Assembly (NCBI RefSeq): GCF_023343835.1
Contig: NC_064443.1
Coordinates: 11,408,001 to 11,472,000, forward strand
DNA length: 64,000 bases
Direction of reading: 5' to 3'
DNA from: Lagopus muta
Lineage: Eukaryota > Chordata > Aves > Galliformes > Phasianidae
Positions 19,255 to 29,924 of this stretch are shown here, piece by piece (positions within the stretch are counted from its first letter, which is position 1; each line of letters opens with the position of its first letter). The notes beneath the pieces were generated by a model. The model had not been told where the DNA came from and searched no databases. It worked only from the letters and a program-made list of their open reading frames with translations. The position numbers were made by a program, and so were the translations under genes.

Positions 19255-22200
19255 ATGAAGATTGAAAAGGCGGCAAATGCTGCGGCAGGGGCACCTGGCA
19301 AGGTGCAGAGAGTGCGGGCAGGTGGGTGCCTGCTCCCTGCCCTTCAGGAACAAGGGAACATGAGGGTATATGCTGTCTGAAAGGAGCTCATCTGAGGCTG
19401 TCCCACGGGCCTCTGGACTCTTGCAGACTGCAGCCGCCCCTGGCTCTGCCCCAAGCAGCTGAAGCTGGCCAAGCTGCAGGTGGAGAGGGCTATCAAGGTG
19501 AGGGCCTGCTCCTTCTCCAGAGCGTCACCCATTTTCAACTGGCACAAAGGCTGAGCTCCCCGGGGTGGGCAGCTTAGCCACGGCATCTCCCCACCCAGGA
19601 GAAGAAGATCTTCATGGTGCAGGGCCGCTACCCTGTGATCCGCCGCCTGCTGCGCGCACGGGGCTGGGTGGAGAGAAAGGCACCCCGCAGGGTGCAGCAG
19701 CAGGAGGCAGATGGCGGCAACGCCGAGCTCAGCACAGAACAGCGTGGGGTGCAGCTACCTCTGGAGTCCTCGTGCTCCATGTGGCTGCCCAACGAGGAGG
19801 AGGAGGAGGAGGAGAAGGAAGAGCAGACGGACAAGGACAACCCTGATGGCATCCATGAGCTCATGGTAGCAAGGAAGGCTGCAGACCCCAACATGATGCA
19901 GGGGGATCCCTCAGTGGGGTAGGGGTGACGATGTGGGGTGGGGTCCCACCTCACTCAGGCCCTTGCCCCCCCAGTCCCGCCTGGTGCAGGACCAGGTGCC
20001 CTACTTCATCTGGAGCAGCCGCTGCAGTGCTGCAGAGAGGTGCATCCTGCGGCCCGACCAGGTGGTGAACCACTATGCCCGAGGGGGCTGCCTTACCACC
20101 AAGGTGGGGGCACGGGGACCTTCCCTGGGGGGGCACAGGGTGCACGCCGGGGCTGCCATCCTTCTCCACACAGGAGGGGCTGTGCCTCACCCTGCGCAAC
20201 CTGCCCTGGTTCGACCAAGCCGACCCCGATACCTTCTTCCCTCGCTGCTACCGGCTGGGTGCTGCGGACGAGTGCCAGGCCTTCATTGGTGAGCTTGGGG
20301 CCGATGTGGGATGGGCTCACAGTTCCTACATCCCTAGCGTGGCTTTGGGCTGGGCAATGCCTCTTCTCTTACTGCAGAGGATTTCCACCTCACTGCTGCG
20401 CGCTGCCTGCTCAAAGTGGCCCTGGGAAGGGCTGAGGGTGAGCATACAGTGCTGGAGCCATCCCCAAAACCCAGTGATGCTCCAGGTGAGGAGCCGAGCC
20501 CCGCACCCCAGGCATGGTGCAGTGCTCCATCCCTCACTCTGTGCTACCCCCCTAGCAGAGGGGCCGGCCCTGCCATTGCCCCCACAGCTGATAGAGGAGG
20601 CGCTGCAGGTGTGCAGGGGGCACCTGGACAGCATGGCCCACCAGGACATCGACGGGGACACACAGCCCCACAGCCCCAACTGGGACAGCTTCCTGCAGGG
20701 CTACTACCGCGTGGTGCAGTGAGTGCTGGCAGAGGGGTGGGGAAGGGTGGAAAGGCAGTGGCTGAGCCACCCCATATCTCAGCGAGGGGGCCGTGCTGCA
20801 GCTGAGCATGGCACAGCAGGAACAGGGCCGCAGCCTGCTACAGGGCCTGGCGAAGCAGCTGCCCCAACTGCACATGGAGGGCGAGCGCAACGTCTGGATC
20901 CTCAAACCCGGGGCTGCGTCCCGGGGCAGAGGTAGGACCAGGGGTGGTCCGGGGGTCCCCATGCGCCACAGGGTCCCTACGTGCTGCCACATCCGCAGGC
21001 ATCGTGTGCGTGGCACGGCTGGACCAGTTGCTGCGGCTGGCGGGCAGCACGGGGCGGGAGGGCCGCTGGGTGGTGCAGAAATACGTGGAGCGGCCGCTGC
21101 TCATCTTCGGCACCAAGTTTGACGTGCGGCAGTGGTTCCTGGTGACCGACTGGAACCCGCTGACCATCTGGTTCTACCGCGAGTGCTACCTGCGCTTCTG
21201 CTCACAGCCATTCTCCCTGCAGTGCTTGGATGCGTGAGTGCAGTTCCGTGCTCTGTATGTCCCTCCCTCCCCCCGCTCTCTCACAGACGTCAATTCCCAC
21301 CCAGCCCACCGCCGTGCCCATAGCCACGTCTCTCAGTGCCACACATAAGCAATCCTTGATCACCTCCAAGGATGACGACCCACCGCCCCCTGGGCATCCT
21401 GTACCATTGCCTCACTGCTCATTCTGCCACAAAATTTTTCCTAATACCCAACTGAAGGCTGCTTTCTCTCCCCCCTCAGGGCCGTCCACCTCTGCAACCA
21501 AGCAGTGCAGCGGCACTGCCGCCTGGGGCTGTCCCGACACCCGCAGCTGCCAGCAGACAACACGTGGTCGTGCCGCCAGCTGCAGGCGTACCTGGCACAG
21601 CGGGGCCAAGCCGGTGCCTGGGCCGAGGTGATGGTGCCGGGTATGAAGGCGGCGGTGGTGCGGGCGGTGCAGTGCTCGCAGGGTTTGGTGCGGGGCCGTA
21701 AGGGCAGCTTTGAGCTCTATGGGGCTGATTTCATTTTTGGTGAGGATTTCCGACCCTGGCTGCTGGAGATCAACGCCAGCCCCACTATGGAGGCCAGCAC
21801 AGCGGTGACGAGCCGGCTGTGTGCCGGGGTGCAGCGTGACACACTGAGAGTTGTCATCGACCGCCGGGACGACCCCGAGTGCCCCACAGGAGCCTTTGAG
21901 CTCATCTACAAGCAGGTGGGGCGGGGAGCTGAGGGGGGGGTAGGGGGCTGTGGGGAGGACGGCACAGCCCTGTGCTCCTCACATCCCCCCCCCTACAGGC
22001 AGCCGTGCCCACCGTGCACTACGTGGGACTGAAGCTGGAGGTGGAAGGCAGCTCCCTGCGCAGACCACACCGCCCTCGCTGCTCCCTGGCTGCAGCAGAG
22101 GACAGGGCCCCCCCGTATGCTGCGGAGATGCGGCCAAGGCAGCCCCCAGGGGGTCTGCCCCGACTCAGAGGGCTGAGGATCCGTTCCCGTGTGCCCATCA

Positions 22201-22352
22201 CACCCCACCAGGGAGCTCTCCCCCACCTCAGCCCCCTGCCCCTGCTGCGGAGCACTCGGCCCCATGGCGCGGAGGAGGGACGGAGGGCTCAGAGGGGAGC
22301 AAAGAGGAGTGGTGATGGCCCAGTATGCCCCCACCCCTTTTGGCAGAAATAA
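19255..22352 (+). CDS. TTLL3: TTLL3, tubulin tyrosine ligase-like 3 (tubulin monoglycylase)
   Basis: TTLL3 adds the first glycine to glutamate side chains of axonemal tubulin, using ATP. Eleven exons: 19255-19321, 19427-19497, 19599-19865, 19975-20103, 20174-20288, 20378-20485, 20559-20718, 20783-20931, 20999-21233, 21480-21915, 21999-22352, giving 696 residues. Exon 3 holds KKIF.VQG.YPVIR and a Glu-rich run. Exons 8-10 hold the ATP-grasp TTL domain: [45 protein letters not shown] and LEINASPTM. The start is a proposal: ATG 19255 follows an in-frame TGA at 19210, and its exon joins exon 2 in phase. Exon 6 as drawn keeps a poorly conserved loop and could be shorter. The C-terminal tail is arginine/proline-rich and much shorter than in human. 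Confidence 0.9.
21419..21470 (-). mobile_element. Short CR1 LINE 3'-end fragment in TTLL3 intron 9
   Basis: The stretch with AAATTTTTCCTAATACCCAA resembles the minus orientation of a segment in the CR1 3' UTR. Only about 50 bases are recognisable, so it is an old, truncated copy in the 246-base intron. Confidence 0.45.
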
Positions 22353-22353
22353 A
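22348..22353 (+). terminator. TTLL3 AATAAA signal overlapping the stop codon
   Basis: The TTLL3 stop TAA is at 22350-22352 inside AATAAA 22348-22353 (codons CAG AAA TAA A). If used, the 3' UTR would be only about 15-30 bases. No other AATAAA occurs on the plus strand before RPUSD3. Confidence 0.7.
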
Positions 22354-22623
22354 TCTGTGAGTGGGAGTGAGCTGTGAGCCTTCACACTGGGAAAGCTTTG
22401 GGAGGGACATGTTGTCAGCCCCCCCCCCCGCCTGAAACGACAGGGCTGTGGGCAGGAGCTGGGGCCACCAGAGACTCCCCCAACATCCACTCCAGATGGG
22501 AACTGGGTCGCGGGGAAGGAGAAGGCTGTGGTTACCAGTGCTGACTCAACCCCCGGGGAGATTACACAGGAAAGATGGGGGGAGCGCAAATGGGATAGAT
22601 AAATGTTGTCGTCATGCTGAGAT

Positions 22624-24396
22624 TTAATGGGGAGGGAGAGGCGGGGAGGGCAGCCCCAGCAGGCGTAGGGTGCACAGGAAGTGGGGAGGAGGGGGAGCAC
22701 TCAGCACTGTGTGGGGCAGCACCAGCTGCTGCAGGTGGAGGTGCAGGGGCAGGCGGTGGTGTGGGGACAGCTGCAGCTGGGACATCAGCTCTGCATCCAG
22801 CACCTGTGGGGGATAATTTTTTTTAGGAAAGCGCAGCATAGGGCAGCAGTTCCCCTCCATCGCACTGCTTACCTGTGTGCGGGGTGTGGGGGTCTCCTGG
22901 GGGGGCAGCAGGAAAGGCTGCCCCAGCACTGTTCCCACACGGGATGCGTACTTGTGGTCACCCAGTGCCGGGCACAGCAGCAGCGTCAGGTGCACCTGGA
23001 GCTGCTCGGGGAAAGCTGCAGGGAGGGAAGGACGTGGGGTGGGTGGCGCTGTGGGGTGGTGGTACCGGGGCAGTGTAGGGGGGGCACTCACCTGTACGAG
23101 GCTGCAGCTGGAGCAAAGCGCAGCCCCCTGCTGCTCCCAGCAGGCGGTAGCGGGTCAGGGTGCTCTTCACCTCTTTGCGGGTCACGCTGCGGCGTCCTGG
23201 AGATGGCACTGCCACCACCTAGGGGGGGATGCACAGCTTCAGCACCACCCTCTACCCCCCACTCCTCCCAGATTCCCCCATGTGCCCCTTACCACAGCTG
23301 TGTCCCCTTTCTGCTGCCAGCACAGCCCCACACGGATCTCACCTTCTGCCTCTGCTGGGACCCCCACAGTGACAGCGCTGAAGGGACACAATAAGAGGGA
23401 AGAGCCTCACACTTTTGGGGAGGGAGATTCATGGGGAGGCACTCACCTGTAGGTGGCTGGGAACTGCCCCCTGCGTCGGGCAGCAGTGAAGGAGTGCTGC
23501 AGCTGCTCAGTGACACGGTGGCAGGTGGACAGCAGCACAAGGCCGGAGCATTCTCTATTGGACACGGTATCAATGAGCCCCCCTGGCACCTCCCCATTCC
23601 AAATCCCAGACCCATCCCAATACCTGGCAGGTGCTTTCACCACATGCAGCTCTGCAGGCAGCCCCAGGCGTCGGCGTAGTGCAGGCAGCAGCGCGGTCAG
23701 GCTCAGCTCCCCAGGGTGCCCTGGAGGTATGGGGGTCAGCACCAGATGTGCCTCCTCTTGGAGAAATCAGCCCCCCCAGCACTCACCCAGCACAGGCAGA
23801 TCAGTGGGCTTGCTTAGAGCCAGCAGGGCTCCTGTGGGGTGGCAGAAGGGTCAGACCCCACTCTTGATCACCCGACACCCACTCGTGTCCAGCCTCCCTC
23901 TCCTCCCTTACCTTCCCGATATACAACTGAGGCCTCCAGTAGCCCCAGCACGGCCTCAGGGCCCAGTGGTCGCCCCTTCCTGCGGGGAGAATGAGATGGG
24001 GCACACGTGAGACTCCCCCGCCTCCTCCCACGCTCCATGTCCCCACGCGTGTGAAACTCCACGTGTCCCCCATGCCTCCGAACCTGTTCCCAAGCAGCCC
24101 ATGACTCCCGTGCACCTACATCAGCACACCCACTCGTGTCACACCGTGTCACCTCCGCAGCCCCGTGCACACACAGCAGTGCACACACTGCAATGCACAC
24201 ACACAGCAATGCACGCACACAGCAGTGCACACACTGCAATGCACACACACAGCAATGCACGCACACAGCAGTGCACACACAGCAGTGCACACGCACAGAA
24301 CTCCACGCTCGCCCTCCCCCCCCCAGCTCACCTCGCGGCGCGCGCCCCCTGCCCCATGCGCGCCGCCACGCGCGCGGTACCTCCGCAACCCGCCAT
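22624..24396 (-). CDS. RPUSD3: RPUSD3, mitochondrial RNA pseudouridine synthase D3-like protein
   Basis: RPUSD3 belongs to the RluA-type pseudouridine synthase family and acts on mitochondrial RNA in human. Nine exons in transcript order: 24332-24396, 23912-23979, 23787-23831, 23624-23720, 23447-23554, 23293-23377, 23092-23218, 22873-23015, 22624-22803, giving 305 residues (human about 351; the N-terminus is shorter here). Family segments seen: [55 protein letters not shown] and VGTVLGQPFLLP. The canonical RLD motif is absent: the aligned position in VVKAPARECSGL is not Asp (see findings). The ATG at 24396 gives an Arg-rich, acid-free N-terminus suitable for mitochondrial import. ATTAAA (minus strand, 22623-22628) overlaps its stop. 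It is head-to-head with JAGN1 and tail-to-tail with TTLL3. Confidence 0.9.
24165..24297. repeat. CA-rich minisatellite in RPUSD3 intron 1
   Basis: Units built on GCACACACAGCAGTGCACAC and ACTGCAATGCACACACACAG alternate, with a higher-order repeat of about 46 bases present roughly twice plus partial copies. It fills much of the 352-base first intron of RPUSD3. The repeat keeps several frames open on both strands (runs of Cys/Val/Ala or His/Thr/Gln), which are not genes. Confidence 0.85.
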
Positions 24397-24560
24397 GGCC
24401 GCACTGCGCCTGCGCGGCGGGCGGACCGCAGGGCGTAGCGTCCCGCTTTGACCATAGAGCCGGGCCTCCGGGCGTATAGACCGGCCGCCCTCCTGAGGCC
24501 GTTTGGGCTTGAAGCGGTGGTCACAGAGAACCGGAAGTGCGGGTAGAGCGTCTCAGCCCG
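24397..24560. promoter_or_regulatory. Bidirectional promoter of RPUSD3 (-) and JAGN1 (+) with JAGN1 noncoding exon 1
   Basis: The RPUSD3 ATG ends at 24396. A plus-strand noncoding exon ends at 24560 with a GTGAGC donor, and JAGN1 coding begins after the acceptor at 24751. A CCGGAAGTG ETS site lies at 24531-24539 near the inferred JAGN1 start. The region is CpG-rich with no TATA box. Confidence 0.65.
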
Positions 24561-24757
24561 GTGAGCAGGTGGGGTGCGGCGGGGCGCGGTGCCTGCGGCG
24601 AGGTGCGGAGGGCGGGCCCGGGGGCAGTGGCAGGCCGGGGGGTACCGCGCCCTGCGGTGTCCCTGCGGCTGTCGTGGGTGGGTGGTCACGGGAAGGTGGG
24701 ATGGAGGCCATGGGGTCCTCCCTGGGGTCCCCTCACTCTGTGTCCCTGCAGGCAGCT

Positions 24758-25513
24758 ATGGCGTCTCGAGGTGGGCCCCGTGCTGCCGGCACTGATGGCA
24801 GCGACTACCGGCACCGGGAGCGCGTGGCTTCGCACTACCAGATGAGGTGGGTGTCACGGAGCCTCTGCTCCCCATACTGCGGGGCTGTGCCCTCATCGGG
24901 GCCGTGACAGGGTGATGCACCTCCGGGCCACGTGCCCATCACGTCCTTGACAAATCCGTGTCGATGCTGGGCCGTGATGGGGCTGTGCCCCCACCAGGCT
25001 GTGACAGAGCCGTGTCCCAGCTGTGCTGTGACCATGCTGTGTCCCCACAGCGTGGCCCTGAAGTCAGAGATCAAGAAACTGACCTACGTGCACGTGGGGC
25101 TGTGGCTGCTGCTGCTGGCACAGATGTGTGTGGGGCACCTCAAGCTGCTGCCCCACGATCGTGTGGCGATGCCCTACCAGTGGGAGTACCCCTACCTGCT
25201 CAGCATCCTGCCCTCACTGCTGGGTCTGCTCTCCTTCCCCCGCAACAACATCAGCTACCTGGTGCTGTCCATGATCAGTGCCGGGCTTTTCTCTGTGGCG
25301 CCGCTCATCTACGGGGCCATGGAGATGTTCCCTATGGCTCAGCAGCTCTATCGGCACGGCAAGGCGTACCGCTTCATCTTCGGCTTCTCTGCCGTCTCCG
25401 TCATGTACCTGGTGGTGGTGGTGGCCGCCCAGGTGCACGGCTGGCAGCTCTACTACAGCAAGAAGCTGCTGGACTCGTGGTTCACCAGCACGCAGGAGAA
25501 GAAGAAGAAATGA
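24758..25513 (+). CDS. JAGN1: JAGN1, jagunal homolog 1
   Basis: JAGN1 is a four-pass ER membrane protein needed for the early secretory pathway and neutrophil granule function. Coding exons 24758-24846 and 25051-25513 give 183 residues, the human length. The N-terminus [17 protein letters not shown] is cytosolic. Hydrophobic segments are [51 protein letters not shown] and [20 protein letters not shown]. The C-terminal EKKKK fits a KKXX-like ER retrieval signal. The ATG lies six bases inside an exon after a clear acceptor and is in strong context. IL17RE starts about 300 bases downstream. Confidence 0.98.
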
Positions 25514-25654
25514 GGGGGGTTGGGTAGAGGCTCTGTGTGCCACGCGTGGAGCGTTTGGGGGCTGCTGGTGGTGCTGCAGGGCGGCTGCTGCGGGTGCGGA
25601 GGTCTTCGGGGCTGAGCCCGGAGCTGGGACTGCGATCGCGTGTCACCGTACGGA

Positions 25655-25660
25655 AATAAA
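25655..25660 (+). terminator. JAGN1 poly(A) signal
   Basis: Canonical AATAAA lies 142 bases after the JAGN1 stop and 152 bases before the IL17RE ATG. The JAGN1 terminator and the IL17RE promoter must therefore share about 150 bases. Confidence 0.8.
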
Positions 25661-25811
25661 GCCCCTCCCGTGCTTTCCCACTCGTGTCTGCGCCGCCGCA
25701 ATCAGGTCGCGGGCGGGGCCGCACGTGTTGCCGGAGGAATGCGGCGGGGCCGGCCCGGGGCGGGGAGCCGACACCGGAGGTGGGAACGGAGCTCGGCTAC
25801 GGCACTCGGCC

Positions 25812-28800
25812 ATGGGCTGCCCGGTGCGCTCCGTCGCTCTCCTCGCCGCCGCCGCGTTGTTGCTGCTGCCGCCGCCCGCCCGTCCTGCCGTGCCCCGCCC
25901 GCGGGTTTCCGCCAACTTCGTGAGCGCCGGGGCAATGGGAACGGGGAAAAGGGAACAGGGAGTGGGGGTGGCGGACGGGGCCGCGCTCATCCCCGTCTCT
26001 TTGCTTGCAGGACTGCCGGGCCAACGGTGAGTGGGGCCGCGGGGCTGTGCTCCCGGTGTGCGGGGCGGCGGCGGCGGGGCGGGCCAGGGTGGGGGCTCTC
26101 CGGTGAGGCCGAGATCGGAGCCGGACTTGGAGCAGAGCGATGCGGGGCGGTTCCCGGTGCGCGGGGTTCCCCCTCGTAAGGGATCTCTGTGTGTGGGGAT
26201 CTCCCTCGCCGGGCCATTCCGGTGCGCGGGGATCCCCTTCGCGAGGACTCTCCCGGTGCAAGGCATGGCCCCGTGCACGGCTCCTCTCCTCTCCCGGCAG
26301 CCGACAGCACGCTGACCCGGCCCCGTTGCCGCCGGGGAGACCCCACCGGGCCACCGCTGACCCCGCCCGCCCTGGCGCTGAGCACGGCGCGGCTGTGCCA
26401 GCCCTCGCTGCCCTGCCAGCCCTGCCTGCGGGTGCGTCTGGCCGTCCCGGCCGCAGGTACGGGCTGTTCTCAGGGATGGGCCCCCCTTGTCCGCTGGGGG
26501 AACCCTGGCAGGGGACACCCCGACCAACAACCGTTGGCATCCTGCAGGAATCCACGGGCTGCAGCTTGACTTCCTGGAGCTGGGCTCTAACCGGGTTGGG
26601 TGGCTGCAGGTGTGGCAGCGGCACCAGGCACCAGGCGATGTGCCGGTGAGTGTGGGGCACGCCGCAGGGATGGGGATGGGCGGTGGGGCCGCTCTCACCC
26701 CCTGCTCCCCATAGTGGCAGGTTCAGTTCGACTGCTTCCCTGCGGAAAGTGGGCGGCGGGTCCTGGTGACCCTGCATACCATCCCTGACAGAGGCCTGGC
26801 CATCAGCCGCAGCCATGTGGTTGCCATTGAGCTGCAGGGTAAGGCTGGAAGGGAATGGGGTGCTTGTAAGGGTTGGCATTGACTGACCCTCCCTGTGCTC
26901 CCAGGGCCCGTCTTCACCCACACCTGGCTCCCTGAAGTGCGGGCCATCGAGGTGGCTGTGCCCGAGGGCCCTGCGCTGGTGGTGCGGCTGTGCCATCAGC
27001 TGGCCTTGGAGTGTGAGGAACTGCCACAGCCCTTCCACCGCCAGGTAGCAGCCAGCAGGATGCGGTCCCCGGGGGTCCCTGCACTCCCAGCATCCTCACA
27101 TTCCCTCTGTGCCTGCAGCTCCTGGTGCCAGGCGGCCACCACGTCTCACTGCCGTATGAATTCCTGGTGCCCTGCCTTTGTGTTGAGGTGTGATCCCCAT
27201 TGCACCCCTGTGCGCGCTGATCCGCACAGCGATGGGACGTGGGTGGCAGACACATGGTGCTGTGCTCTGCTCCCCAGGCCTCCTATCCACACCGTGACAG
27301 CCTGCGCAGCAAGCGCTGCCCCTTCCGTGAGCGGCCGGATGCCTGTGAGTGCCTGAAGGGACGCTGGGGAGGACACTCTGTCTCCTGGCCACCCTACTGA
27401 TCTTATCCCCACAGATGGCCCTGACCTATGGTCCTCAGTGCACTTCCATGACTACAGCAGCAAGGACCAGATGGCCATGGTGCTGAGTGCCAGCTGTCCC
27501 CTGCATCCCCGGGCCACCCTGTGCTGGAGGGAGGCGGCAGCTGAAGCTGCACCGTGCCACAGTGTCCCCAACTCCACGGCAAGTGAGGAGGATCAGGTGA
27601 GGGGACATGGCTGCAGGGCACCCACTGGACCCCAGGATGTCCAAGGGTGCAGTGCATCCCTGGGGACAGATAGTGACACTCTCACTGTCCCTTGCCAGGC
27701 GTACACACTGGACAGTGTGGATGTGCACCCCCTGCTGTGCTTCAGGGTAAGCCCCCGGGGCGGGTACCGGCTGGGAAGGTGCCAGACAGGGTGCACAGGT
27801 GACCCCATGTCCCCTCCTCAGTTCTCCTATGGGAACAGCAGCCACGTGGAGTGCCCCCACCGCACAGGTGAGCCCATGGGTTTGGGATGTTGTCTCTTCC
27901 CCCTCAGGCACCCCATCGTGCTACAATGTGTGTTCTCTCTTTACCAGACACTGCTTGGAACGTGTCCCTGAGTGCCAGGGGACTGCAGCTCCGCCTGTGC
28001 CTCACCTCCCGTGTCCCCGCGTCCTTCAGCGCAGCGCTGTGCCAGCGCCGGGGCGGGCGCTGTGAGCCTGAGGCTCCCGTCTACACCGTCACGCGGGTGA
28101 GTGATGTAGGACAGGGGAGCTCAGGGGGGCAAGCTTTGCCACGGTGACCCTGCCTCGTGTTTTGCAGCCAGAGAGCTCTGCTCCAGGGGAGCTGGCGCTG
28201 CTGCTGCCGGTGCAGATCCTGGGCAGCTGCGTGTTGGTAAGGTGACTCCCAGCCCCGCTGTGCTGCCTGCATCAGGGTGGGGGGCCAAACCCCAAATCCT
28301 GCCCCCCTCATCCATCTCCCCACCCAGGTCTGGCGCTCAGATGTGCGCTTCGCCCGCAAGCAGCTACTCTGTCCTGATGGTGAGCGGAGCCCCAGGGCTG
28401 GTGGGGATTGGGCAGTGTGTCATGGCTGCCTGCTCACTGTGCCTCTCCCAGTCTCACACAGGCACTTCGGGCTGCTGGGGCTGGTGCTGGCCCTGGGGCT
28501 GGTGGTGACTGTGCTGCTCCTGAACTGCCGCAGCACCTGGAGGATGCCTAACGGTGAGAGGCAGCGGTTTGGGCAAGGGCCGGGGCACCCCGAGGGCTGG
28601 GACGCTCCGGGCATGGGGAAGGTCCCGGGGCGGTGGAACGCTGCAGTTCCACTGAGGTTGCTCAGAGCAGGGCTGTCACTGCTGTCCCCTCTGTCCTGCA
28701 GGTGAGGCTGCACGTGGCCGCCCGGTGCTGCTGCTGTACTCTCCTGATTCGGAGGAGCACCTGGCACTGGTGTGCGCCCTGGCCGAGCTGCTGCGCGTGG

Positions 28801-29330
28801 GGCTGGGCTGCGAGGTGCGCCTGGACCTGTGGGAAGCAGGCGGTGTGGGGCAGGCGGGGGCCCTGCCCTGGCTCTATGCTCAGCGCAGCCACGTGGGCCG
28901 CGAGCGGGGCACCGTCCTGCTGCTCTGGAGCCGGGGCAGCTCTCGGCTCTTCCGTTTATGGCGAGGGGGTGAAGGCGGTGGGGAGCCCCGCGACGCACAC
29001 GATGTCTTCGGGGCGGCCATGGCGTGCTTGCAGGGCGAGCTGGGGGCGGCGGGGCGAGGCCGGGGCTGGGTGCTGGTGTACTTCAGCCGGCTCTGCAGCC
29101 CCCGCGACGTGCCGCGGCCCCTGCGGCCCCTGCCCACCTACCGCCTGCCCCAGGAGCTGCCCGGCCTGCTGGGCGCGCTGCGGGGCGGCTCCCCGCCCTC
29201 CTGCCGGCACCTCCGCGGCCGGGCCGAGGGGCTGCTGCTCCGGCTGCTGGAGGCTGAGGCCGGCAAGGGGGCGGCGGGAGGCGGCTCCGGGGGGCGGGCG
29301 GGTTCCCCGCTTCAGCCTGCCGGTACCTGA
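25812..29330 (+). CDS. IL17RE: IL17RE, interleukin-17 receptor E
   Basis: IL17RE is the IL-17C receptor chain on epithelial cells, partnering IL17RA in mammals. Sixteen exons: 25812-25919, 26011-26026, 26301-26456, 26548-26645, 26715-26838, 26905-27044, 27119-27187, 27278-27344, 27415-27596, 27699-27746, 27822-27867, 27948-28096, 28168-28236, 28328-28379, 28452-28553, 28702-29330, giving 684 residues. The start codes a signal peptide (VALLAAAALLLLPPP). The ectodomain has paired cysteines and conserved VVRLCHQLALECEELP, LPYEFLVPCLCVEASY, FSYGNSSHVECPH and VWRSDVRFA. One membrane span is FGLLGLVLALGLVVTVLLL. The last exon carries the SEFIR domain (PVLLLYSPDSEEHLALVCAL, WLYAQRSHV, GTVLLLWS, YFSRLCS). 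Exon 2 is only 16 bases. The C-terminal residues after the SEFIR are Gly-rich. Confidence 0.96.
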
Positions 29331-29644
29331 GCGTCTGCAGCGGGGCTGAGCTCGGGCAGAGCGTGGGCCGGGGGCCACACGGAGGACGGAGGCACTCGAT
29401 GCGGCCGGGCTGAACGAGCGGCTGCAGGAGAGCGGCCCGGAACGGAACGGAGCGGGGCTGGAGTACGGGCACAGCCCTGGGACTGGGCAGCCGGGCTTCC
29501 GGCAGGGCCTGCTACGGAGGAGAGAGCGGGCCTCGCACGGGGCGGCCACGGCTGGGAGAGGCGGCTGGGCAGCTCCTGTCACTGCGGGGTGCCCGGCACG
29601 GCCCAGACGGGCTCCTCGCGCCTGGTCGTGGCTGCGTCGAATGG

Positions 29645-29650
29645 AATAAA
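29645..29650 (+). terminator. IL17RE poly(A) signal
   Basis: Canonical AATAAA lies 315 bases after the IL17RE stop and 275 bases before the IL17RC ATG. It is the only AATAAA in this gap. Confidence 0.75.
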
Positions 29651-29924
29651 AGCGCTGTTTACGTTTCCCCGTGTCGCTTGCCCTGGTGCTTTGGGGCGGC
29701 GGGCCCCGGCAGCGCCGCAACCCCGCGCCCGTCGGGGGCAAACCGGGCCGCGCCTCTCCACGCGACCGCAGGAGCCCGGTCTGCGGGATCCGTGCGGGGC
29801 AGAGCGGGGCAGGCCCCACCCCGGGGCGGTCCCGGGAGCTCGGGAGCGGAGCAGGAAGCGGGAGTCAGCGGTGGTGGCGGCGGCGGGGACCGTGGGCTGG
29901 GAGCGGGGCCGTGGGGCCGGGGCC

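Noticed and set aside
20437-20438. Alternative donor GAGG/GTGAGC for TTLL3 exon 6
   Set aside because: It is a good donor by sequence, but its exon end does not join the next exon in phase as well as the donor at 20485; it may serve a minor isoform.
24101-24479. ORFs rich in His-Thr-Gln-Cys or Cys-Val-Cys repeats that could suggest a metal-binding protein
   Set aside because: They come from the CA-rich minisatellite in RPUSD3 intron 1.
25643-26698. 351-codon minus-strand ORF over the IL17RE 5' exons
   Set aside because: It crosses the JAGN1 3' end and IL17RE exons and introns, has no splice context, and reflects low stop density in a CpG-rich promoter.
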